Part shown: positions 4,437 through 10,250 of the stretch, in pieces
Position numbering within the stretch: position 1 is the first letter of the stretch
How the letters are laid out: each line of letters opens with the position of its first letter
Source: SM23-78 sp041479965
GTDB lineage: Archaea; Nanobdellota; Nanobdellia; Woesearchaeales; SM23-78
Reading direction: 5' to 3'
NCBI GenBank assembly: GCA_041479965.1
Contig: JBGOZE010000048.1
Location: 1 to 10,250, forward strand
DNA length: 10,250 nt
Notes under the pieces: generated by a model
Database searches by the model: none
Told to the model about the DNA's origin: nothing
Seen by the model: only the letters and a program-made list of their open reading frames with translations
Made by a program: the position numbers and the translations under genes

Positions 4437-6653
4437 TTAAATGGCTCCTCTTAGAAGTTCTCTTCCTCTGCTGTTTTCCATATATCTCAAGAAATCATTT
4501 TCAAAAGGTTTTCCTTTACAGAATGCCACTACCTCGTTGAGTATCATGGCTGCGTTTTCAAGAAGACCATTAGCCTGCTGGGAAGCCGCCAGGCTCATTC
4601 CATTCTGGATTCCGTAAAGATAATCAAAGGATTTCATGAATTTCTTCTCGTCATCAAAGCCATAAAGTTCTTTTAGGCCAGAGAAGACAATCTCTGCCTT
4701 TTTTTCCTTCTTCAGCCTGAGAAAAACCGGGTCTAGAGAGATATAGGTCATATCAAAGAGTGAGTCTGCGATTAGGTGTCGCGGGTCAATGCGCGCGTAG
4801 CTCTGAGCTTTCCTTGGTATAAGGTTGGTGGTGAAATAATCTCCATGGTTCAAGGTCATGATGATAGGCGAGTAATTCTCTTCACGAAAAGCTCCTATTT
4901 TTTTAATCAGCTCGCCAAGGTAATCATTATGCCCCCATCTTGCCCCTCTTTTTTCATCCCCGACAAACGCCCTCTGTAAAAGATGGCTTTCAAGGTCAAG
5001 CACGCCTATCTTTACAGGAAAGTTTTGGCCATTAAAGAGCACGTCTGCGTAGAACTGCCCATTTTCCTCTCTGAGTTTCTTATAGAGCATTTTCTGGGCC
5101 ACTAATCCTTGGCTTACAACTTCCTTGAAAGCATCTTCAGTATGTTTCAAGCTCTTATCACGCATCAGCTCTTCCCTTAGGTTTTCCTTTCCTTCCCTTG
5201 TGACCATCATCCATGATTTTCCATTCTCATTCTCAAAAGCAAGAGGAGACTCAGTTCCGATAGTTGAATTCTTGAATACCGTATCTTCGTACACCTGGTT
5301 GAGGAATCTTTCAGAGAAATCAAAAGAATAATTCTTCTTGAGGAGTTTTCTTCTGGTCAGGCGAGAAAAAGGCACTTCCTCGACCACTCCTTCAGAGCTT
5401 TCGAATCTCTTGACTTTCCCACCCTCATCAGCAAGCCGAGAAATTGTCTTGGCAATCCTATTATAATGCTCTGCTTGAGGCTCTTTGAAATATTTCTCAG
5501 ATATCCTGGCCATCAGTAGGTGAGCATCCACTTCTGCATCAGGAGTCCTGTCTCGAGCATGCCTTATTATCTCTTTGGCAGCTTCAGGATTAATTTTGGC
5601 AATCTCATCAAGGAAGGCGAAAAAATTCACCCAATTGTCTTTCTTCCTGAACAAAGTAGCATACTCTGTCCCTAAGCCCCATTTCTTTAGCCCAGAGAGA
5701 TGCGGAGAATCATCTTTTTTCTCAATGTCTTCCATCACTTGGCTGAAATAATCAATTCCATCATAGGGGCTTTTCTTAAGAAGAGCTTTTGTCAGCTCAA
5801 GCTTGGCAGCAAAGGAATCTGTCTTTTCGATTTTTCTTCTCAATATCTCAATCTGCTTTTCCCTATCCCATGCTCCGACCGCCCGAAGAGGCAAGAGCAT
5901 GGCTGTCTCTGCGATAGTTTTCAGCCCTTTTTTCCCCATCTTCTCAAAATCCCTGAAGATATAGGTTACGATTGAGAAACAGGCAAACATTGACAAGAAC
6001 ATGGTTGCATCAAACACAGCCTGTCCCACGGCCACATCATAGAGGCTTTTGCTCCAGAAATCTTTGTCAGCATTTTTGTGAAGCTCAATAATCTGTCCGA
6101 TTCGCTCAGGCATTTTGAGGATAGTGCTTGGATAAAGGGCAGAGGTTATTCCGAGCGCCACTGTCTTCGGATACCTGAATATCTTGCCGATTTTCTCCTT
6201 TGCTTCTGGGCTGCGGATTTTCCTGTATAGCCCTTTTCCAGCAAAATAAGGTATTGCCATGATAGCAACAGGGACGCCTAGCATGAAGCCAAGGCTCAAA
6301 CCATACATCTTGCCAACCTTGCCTGCCCTGAGCAAGCCACTTTCTTTTCCCTTCTGGATGCTCTCCATAACCTTGGGCAACCGGTCATATTTACCCATCA
6401 TCATCTCAGCTGCCAAAGTGCTCAATGCAATGGCGCTTCCCATCTTGAAGGTCTCAGTGACGTAATCGCCAGCTCCTCCAAGCACAGCATACCCTAATGC
6501 GCTTATGGCCAGTGCAGAGCCGAGTGTGACCTCAGGCTTGTGCTTGACGACAAAATGCTCCAGAGAATTCATTATTTTTTCTTTTCTTCCTTTAGGAGGC
6601 GAATACTCGATCAAGGCCTCATTGACCACATCCCCCAAGGTCTTGTACTTCAT
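4437..6653 (-). CDS. Large membrane protein with C-terminal aminoglycoside-phosphotransferase-like kinase domain
   Basis: This 738-residue protein is not a recognised named family. The frame is open eight codons further to a TTG at 6677, but ATG 6653 is chosen because the shared TATA box (6681-6688) would start transcription near 6658. Hydrophobic segments at about 42-60, 70-86, 116-139, 164-179 and 210-233 suggest a membrane-embedded N-terminal third. Residues about 280-415 are paired helices resembling TPR or HEAT repeats. The C-terminal region (about 455-700) carries the hallmark of the APH/choline-kinase fold: NHGDYFTTN (602-610) fits the HGDxxxxN catalytic loop with D605 and N610. ARIDPR follows, with D623 at the Mg-binding position, then SLFDMTYISLD with D634. 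A helix at about 510-530 and VKIGVLDLE (547-555) could be helix C and the hinge. No glycine-rich loop or clear beta-3 lysine is visible, so ATP binding is uncertain and a pseudokinase is possible. It is divergent from the geranylgeranyl reductase homologue. Substrate unknown. Confidence 0.75.
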   Translation of the reverse strand: MKYKTLGDVVNEALIEYSPPKGRKEKIMNSLEHFVVKHKPEVTLGSALAISALGYAVLGGAGDYVTETFKMGSAIALSTLAAEMMMGKYDRLPKVMESIQKGKESGLLRAGKVGKMYGLSLGFMLGVPVAIMAIPYFAGKGLYRKIRSPEAKEKIGKIFRYPKTVALGITSALYPSTILKMPERIGQIIELHKNADKDFWSKSLYDVAVGQAVFDATMFLSMFACFSIVTYIFRDFEKMGKKGLKTIAETAMLLPLRAVGAWDREKQIEILRRKIEKTDSFAAKLELTKALLKKSPYDGIDYFSQVMEDIEKKDDSPHLSGLKKWGLGTEYATLFRKKDNWVNFFAFLDEIAKINPEAAKEIIRHARDRTPDAEVDAHLLMARISEKYFKEPQAEHYNRIAKTISRLADEGGKVKRFESSEGVVEEVPFSRLTRRKLLKKNYSFDFSERFLNQVYEDTVFKNSTIGTESPLAFENENGKSWMMVTREGKENLREELMRDKSLKHTEDAFKEVVSQGLVAQKMLYKKLREENGQFYADVLFNGQNFPVKIGVLDLESHLLQRAFVGDEKRGARWGHNDYLGELIKKIGAFREENYSPIIMTLNHGDYFTTNLIPRKAQSYARIDPRHLIADSLFDMTYISLDPVFLRLKKEKKAEIVFSGLKELYGFDDEKKFMKSFDYLYGIQNGMSLAASQQANGLLENAAMILNEVVAFCKGKPFENDFLRYMENSRGRELLRGAI

Positions 6654-6679
6654 TGTTCTGGGTAGGTATTTCAACAAAC

Positions 6680-6690
6680 TATTTAAACCT
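6680..6690. promoter_or_regulatory. Single palindromic TATA box serving two divergent genes
   Basis: The sequence TATTTAAACC on the plus strand reads GGTTTAAATA on the minus strand. The symmetric TTTAAA (6682-6687) is about 28 nt from the rightward ATG (6712) and about 32 nt from the leftward ATG (6653). No other good TATA element lies in the 58-bp gap. The minus-strand side has a better BRE-like flank (CAAGG). Both mRNAs would be leaderless or nearly so. Confidence 0.6.
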
Positions 6691-6711
6691 TGTTTTTTTC
6701 TTTACTATAAA

Positions 6712-7797
6712 ATGATTATTATCATCGGAGCTGGTCCTGTGGGCTGCTATGCAGCAACTCTCCTTGCAGAAAAATTCGATGTGGCTGTCTTCGAGGAGCA
6801 CAAAGCCGCAGGGTTGCCAGTGCAGTGCACGGGCATCGTCACCCAGGAAATATTTAATTTTATTCCAAGAAATAATGATTTTGTCATCAATCAAGCCAGG
6901 GACGTGCGCATCTTCTCACCCAACGGCAAGTTCATCAAGCTCAGCATGGACAAGCCAGACATTATTGTCGACAGGCAGAAATTCGACCTTTATTTCTATA
7001 ATCAGGCAAGAAAAAGAGGAGTCAAGTTCTTCTTCAGCCACAAATTTATCAAAGCACAGGGCTCGATTGCTTTCATCAAGAACCTGGGTTCTGGCAAAAC
7101 AAGAAAAGTCAAGTTCACTCATCTGATAGGCGCTGACGGACCATTGAGCCCCGTGGCTAAGAGTGCTGGCTTGTCCAAGAAAAGGAAATTCTTCACTGGA
7201 ATGCAGGCTGTTGTCAAGAAGAGGAACAGTAACACTATAGATTTCTATCCTATTCCAAAAGGCTTTGGCTGGGCAGTGCCTGAAGACAGGAACACCCTGA
7301 GAGTTGGCGTTGCATCCAGAGCAAATCCTAAAGAATATTTTGATAACATCATCAAAAAATATCCTGGAAAAATAATGTCCAAGCAAGGAGGCCTCATACC
7401 TCTATTTGACCTAAAGGTTGGCTTGAGCAAGAAAAACGTCTTTCTGGTCGGAGATGCCGCTGGCCTAGTCAAGGCCACGACAGGCGGCGGCCTGGTTCAT
7501 GGCTTGAAATCAGCAGAGATATTAGCTGACAGTCTGAAGAATAACCGCGGCTATAACCTAGGCATTTATCTCAACATATTGCCGAGCCTCTGGCTCAACC
7601 TCAAGATGAGGAAGATTATGGATGCTTTCACACCAGAAGAATGGAACCAGCTGGTCAAGGATTTGAACAATCCTGAATCAAAGAAAGTATTGCAGGCTGT
7701 CAACAGGGACAGAGTTTTCCAGCTATTGTTTAGTCTGGCAGTCAAGAATCCGAGAATATTGAAGCAGGGTTTGATGCATATAGAAGATTTTTTCTGA
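6712..7797 (+). CDS. Geranylgeranyl reductase family FAD-dependent oxidoreductase
   Basis: This 361-residue flavoprotein belongs to the group that reduces double bonds in the geranylgeranyl chains of archaeal membrane lipids or related polyprenols. Visible motifs are the Rossmann FAD loop GAGPVGC (6-12) with the acidic end of strand two (FEE, 27-29), the family signature PVQCTGIV (36-43) with C39, the second FAD motif IGADGPLSPVA (139-149), and FLVGDAAGLVKATTGGGL (244-261), which closes on the flavin and forms the isoprenoid-binding region. Length is slightly below the usual 390-450, with a short C-terminal helical part. The start is ATG 6712, set by the shared TATA box; the frame is open about 70 codons further upstream, but that part overlaps the divergent gene and reads as its shadow. 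Related enzymes oxidise other substrates, so lipid saturation is likely but not proved. Confidence 0.88.
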   Translation: MIIIIGAGPVGCYAATLLAEKFDVAVFEEHKAAGLPVQCTGIVTQEIFNFIPRNNDFVINQARDVRIFSPNGKFIKLSMDKPDIIVDRQKFDLYFYNQARKRGVKFFFSHKFIKAQGSIAFIKNLGSGKTRKVKFTHLIGADGPLSPVAKSAGLSKKRKFFTGMQAVVKKRNSNTIDFYPIPKGFGWAVPEDRNTLRVGVASRANPKEYFDNIIKKYPGKIMSKQGGLIPLFDLKVGLSKKNVFLVGDAAGLVKATTGGGLVHGLKSAEILADSLKNNRGYNLGIYLNILPSLWLNLKMRKIMDAFTPEEWNQLVKDLNNPESKKVLQAVNRDRVFQLLFSLAVKNPRILKQGLMHIEDFF

Positions 7798-7841
7798 CTT
7801 TAATTCTCTAATTAGTTCCAGTTAATTTTAATGCTATTGTT

Positions 7842-8567
7842 CTAATGCAGCAGCCTTTTCATGAACATCTTGAAGAATATCTTGAATGCGCCTTTGAAAG
7901 AGGCTTGCCCTTTTTTGAGAGAATAATCAGTGTACCTAATGATGACAGGCACTTCCCTGTACCTTATTCTTTTTCTCACAATCTCCTCGAGGATTTCAGA
8001 GGCGTGCTCCATCCTGTCAGAGTCAATCCTTATCTGCTGGGCTGCTTTTCTGTTGAGCACTCTGAATCCATTGTGGGCGTCGCTTAGCCTCACTCCGTAG
8101 AATAGCCATTGCACCAGCACAGAGCCTTTGAGCAATATCTTCCTTCCAAGAGGCATATCTGTTTTTGTCAAGAACCTGGAGCCCAGAGTCACATCAACTT
8201 CTCCTCTTATAACTGGCTCTAGCATGGCAGGCAGGTCCTCAATCCTGTGCTGCCCATCGCTGTCAAAAGTGACTATGAACTCTGCTCCATGCTTCAAGGC
8301 ATACTCAATGCCTGTCTTGAGAGAAGCTCCTTGGCCTCTGTTGATGACATGCTTCAAGACAGCAACACCTTGTTTTTTTGCTTCTTCAAAGGTATTATCA
8401 CTGCTGCCATCGTCAATGACAACAATATTAGAATAACCTGCCTTTTTCAGCCCTACAACTACTTTTACGATGCTCTTCTCCTCATTGTAGGCGGGTATGA
8501 CGAAAAATATCTTTTTGCCAGGGTATTTGTTCATTTTTACCACGATATCATCAAGCTGCAAAATCAT
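7842..8567 (-). CDS. Family 2 glycosyltransferase, Dpm1-like (dolichyl-phosphate sugar synthase type)
   Basis: This 241-residue enzyme has the GT-A fold and probably moves a sugar from a nucleotide-sugar to polyprenyl phosphate at the inner face of the membrane. Visible elements are IPAYNEEKSI (24-33), VIDDGSSDNT (50-59), the DxD-type metal and nucleotide-sugar site FDSDGQH (101-107), GSRF (129-132) and LSDAHNGFRVL (161-171), a conserved acceptor-side motif of Dpm1/DpgS enzymes. No membrane segment follows the catalytic domain, as in soluble Dpm1-type members. ATG 8567 is used because its first bases overlap the asparagine synthase stop in an ATGA arrangement, a sign of coupled translation; MNKYPGKK from residue 12 is an alternative start. 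It is convergent with the reductase gene, 44 bp away. Likely role: making a lipid-linked sugar for protein glycosylation or surface glycan. The sugar cannot be read from the sequence. Confidence 0.87.
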   Translation of the reverse strand: MILQLDDIVVKMNKYPGKKIFFVIPAYNEEKSIVKVVVGLKKAGYSNIVVIDDGSSDNTFEEAKKQGVAVLKHVINRGQGASLKTGIEYALKHGAEFIVTFDSDGQHRIEDLPAMLEPVIRGEVDVTLGSRFLTKTDMPLGRKILLKGSVLVQWLFYGVRLSDAHNGFRVLNRKAAQQIRIDSDRMEHASEILEEIVRKRIRYREVPVIIRYTDYSLKKGQASFKGAFKIFFKMFMKRLLH

Positions 8568-10250
8568 AAAACTATTTTTTCTTTCTGGATGAAAGTCCTG
8601 TACCAGAGCTCAAAATTCAGCAATGTCCATATCTGTCTTGCATAGAAAAGCTTGCCTTCCTTGTAATTCTCAAGAATCTTCTTGACATAGTAAGGGTCTA
8701 AGATGCCTTGCCTGAAAAGTTGAGTCGTGTTGAGCAGGTCGCTCACTGTGCCTTTCAGGTCTTGGTCAAGCCAGTTCTCCACAGGCACATGGAAAGTCTG
8801 CTTCTTCCTCTCAAGGATGTTCTTGGGAAGATGCTTTCTCAATGCCCTCTTGAAGACATACTTGGTGGTGAAATAGCCTTTGAGCTTGTACTTACTGGGC
8901 ATGTTGAAGGCCAGCTCAGCAATCCTGTGGTCCAGCAAGGGCACTCTCGCCTCAATGCTCTTGGCCATGGTCATCCTGTCAGTCTTCATCAAAAAGCTTT
9001 CTGGAAGCAGCCTCTTGAAATCAAAGAGCTGCAGCTGCTTGAGATAATCTGCCCTGCCTGCATAGAAATCCTTATTGAGCTCACCATAATTTATTTTCTC
9101 AAAATAATTTTGCTTTAGGAGCTCTTTTCTCTGCTCATCATCAAACATGCCAACCAAATCATAGTAAGCCTTGGCCTTATTATCCTTCATTGCTCTTATG
9201 ACCATCTCCCCTCTCCTATAGGCAGACTTTCCAAGATCAGAGGAATACTTGTAGAACCTGTTCCAAACCTTTAGAGGAATGGCTCTGGTGACTGCAGGCC
9301 CGAGAGTTTTGAATAATGGAAGCTTGCTTGCAGCATTGGTGGCTTTAAGGAACCTGTACTGGTCATAGCCAGCGAACATCTCATCTCCACCATCACCTGT
9401 GAGTATGACTGTTGAAGTCTTTTTTGCAGCCTCAGACAGCAGGTAGACTGGAATCAGAGCAGGGTCTGCCATTGGCTCGTCGCAATGCCAGGCAATCTTA
9501 GGAAGAAGCTTCACCACATCAGGCTCGATGAGGAATTCCTTGTGCTCTGTTCCGAACTGCTCGCTTATCTGCTTGGCATATATTGTCTCGTTGACTTTTT
9601 CTCCGTGGGCAAAGCCGACGCTGTAAGTCCTTATGGGAGCATCACTATTCTCTTCCTTCCTTATCAGGCTCATCATAAGAACTATGGCGCTGCTGTCAAT
9701 GCCGCCGCTGAGATAGGCTCCGAGAGGCACATCACTGATGAGCTGCTTCTTCACAGAGTCCTTGAGAAGCTCAAAGAGCTTCTTCTCATACTCTCGCAGG
9801 CTCATCTTTTCTTTTTGCTCAGAATTATCAATATTGATATCCCAGTACTTGCTGACGACCATGGTCTTGTCCTGCAGGCTGAACCTGATGAAATGTCCAG
9901 GCAGAAGCCTCTTAATTCCCTCAAATAAAGTTTGCTCAGAAGGATTATATCTTAGGGCAAAATAATGGTTCATGGCGTGGAGATTGACTTCTCTCTTTAC
10001 GCTGTTGAGTTCAAGGATGCTCTTGATTTCGCTCGCAAAGACCAGGTTGCCCTTATTATAATAATAGTAGAGCGGCTTGATGCCTATCCTGTCCCTTGCG
10101 ATGATTAGCTCCTTGGCCTTGCTGTCATAGATGCACACCGCAAACATGCCGTTCAGGAGCTTGAGGAAATTCTCCTTGTACTCCTCATAGGCGTGCACCA
10201 TGACCTCGCCGTCTGTCTGGGTCCTGAAGAAATGACCTTTCTCCTCGAGC
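8564..10250 (-). CDS. asnB: Asparagine synthase, glutamine-hydrolysing (N-terminus outside window)
   Basis: The frame runs off the right edge: before the ATG at 10201 the reading continues with LEEKGHFFRTQTDGEV, a core part of the glutaminase domain, so that ATG is internal. Of the protein 561 residues are visible, and about 55 with the catalytic Cys2 should lie outside, giving the usual length near 615. Numbering from the internal ATG, the class II glutaminase half has LLNGMFAVCIYD (15-26), ARDRIGIKPLYYY (35-47) and FASEIKS. The synthetase half has the PP-loop SGGIDSS (165-171) that binds ATP, then GDGGDEMFAGYDQY and ARVPLLDHR. It makes asparagine from aspartate, ATP and glutamine. Because it is fused by an ATGA overlap to a glycosyltransferase gene, it may instead amidate a sugar or peptide in surface glycan synthesis, as known for some AsnB-like enzymes. 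No damage or frameshift is seen. Confidence 0.92.
   Translation of the reverse strand, partial: LEEKGHFFRTQTDGEVMVHAYEEYKENFLKLLNGMFAVCIYDSKAKELIIARDRIGIKPLYYYYNKGNLVFASEIKSILELNSVKREVNLHAMNHYFALRYNPSEQTLFEGIKRLLPGHFIRFSLQDKTMVVSKYWDINIDNSEQKEKMSLREYEKKLFELLKDSVKKQLISDVPLGAYLSGGIDSSAIVLMMSLIRKEENSDAPIRTYSVGFAHGEKVNETIYAKQISEQFGTEHKEFLIEPDVVKLLPKIAWHCDEPMADPALIPVYLLSEAAKKTSTVILTGDGGDEMFAGYDQYRFLKATNAASKLPLFKTLGPAVTRAIPLKVWNRFYKYSSDLGKSAYRRGEMVIRAMKDNKAKAYYDLVGMFDDEQRKELLKQNYFEKINYGELNKDFYAGRADYLKQLQLFDFKRLLPESFLMKTDRMTMAKSIEARVPLLDHRIAELAFNMPSKYKLKGYFTTKYVFKRALRKHLPKNILERKKQTFHVPVENWLDQDLKGTVSDLLNTTQLFRQGILDPYYVKKILENYKEGKLFYARQIWTLLNFELWYRTFIQKEKIVL

Noticed and set aside
6505..6711. N-terminal extension of the reductase frame by 69 codons
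   Set aside because: It overlaps the divergent gene, contains no family motif, and lies upstream of the TATA box that should start the mRNA.
7798..7841. Terminator between the reductase and glycosyltransferase genes
   Set aside because: The gap is AT-rich with short T runs on both strands, but no clear stem or long T tract stands out.
9485..9928. Long rightward frame inside the asparagine synthase gene
   Set aside because: It is antisense to strongly conserved synthase motifs and has no promoter or family features.

Overview
The window looks like part of an archaeal chromosome, most likely a compact DPANN-type lineage, though the rank cannot be fixed from sequence alone. The archaeal signs are BRE/TATA promoters whose TATA centre lies about 27-31 nt upstream of start codons (leaderless or near-leaderless mRNAs), a geranylgeranyl-reductase-family flavoprotein, an AbrB-PhoU fusion, an Lrp/AsnC regulator, and a soluble Dpm1-type glycosyltransferase next to an asparagine synthase. 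Genes are tightly packed, with convergent gaps of 2-44 bp.

Bases 1 to about 2340 look like the end of an integrated or accessory element. They hold the C-terminal part of a membrane-anchored protein with a PD-(D/E)XK nuclease-like domain (cut by the left edge). A short repeat-rich spacer follows, then a leftward two-gene unit: a small unrecognised protein followed 4 nt later by a tyrosine recombinase. The recombinase keeps all catalytic residues but lacks the usual N-terminal core-binding domain and carries a SHOCT-like tail. By eye this part is more AT-rich and A-biased than the rest.

Bases about 2390-4434 hold a DUF1284-like cysteine protein with a clear leaderless promoter, a convergent Lrp/AsnC regulator, and a divergent AbrB-PhoU protein. 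The last two share a 190 bp control region rich in TATA elements, a 9-bp direct repeat and a dyad.

Bases 4437-7797 hold a divergent pair around one palindromic TATA box. To the left is a 738-residue membrane protein whose C-terminus carries an aminoglycoside-phosphotransferase/choline-kinase-like catalytic loop. To the right is the geranylgeranyl reductase homologue. One TATA element appears to serve both, which hints at a link between the kinase-like protein and isoprenoid lipids, but that is inference.

Bases 7842-10250 are a leftward operon of a glutamine-dependent asparagine synthase (cut by the right edge) and a family 2 glycosyltransferase, joined by an ATGA stop/start overlap. This suggests a surface glycan or N-glycosylation locus. 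No rRNA, tRNA or CRISPR array was seen.
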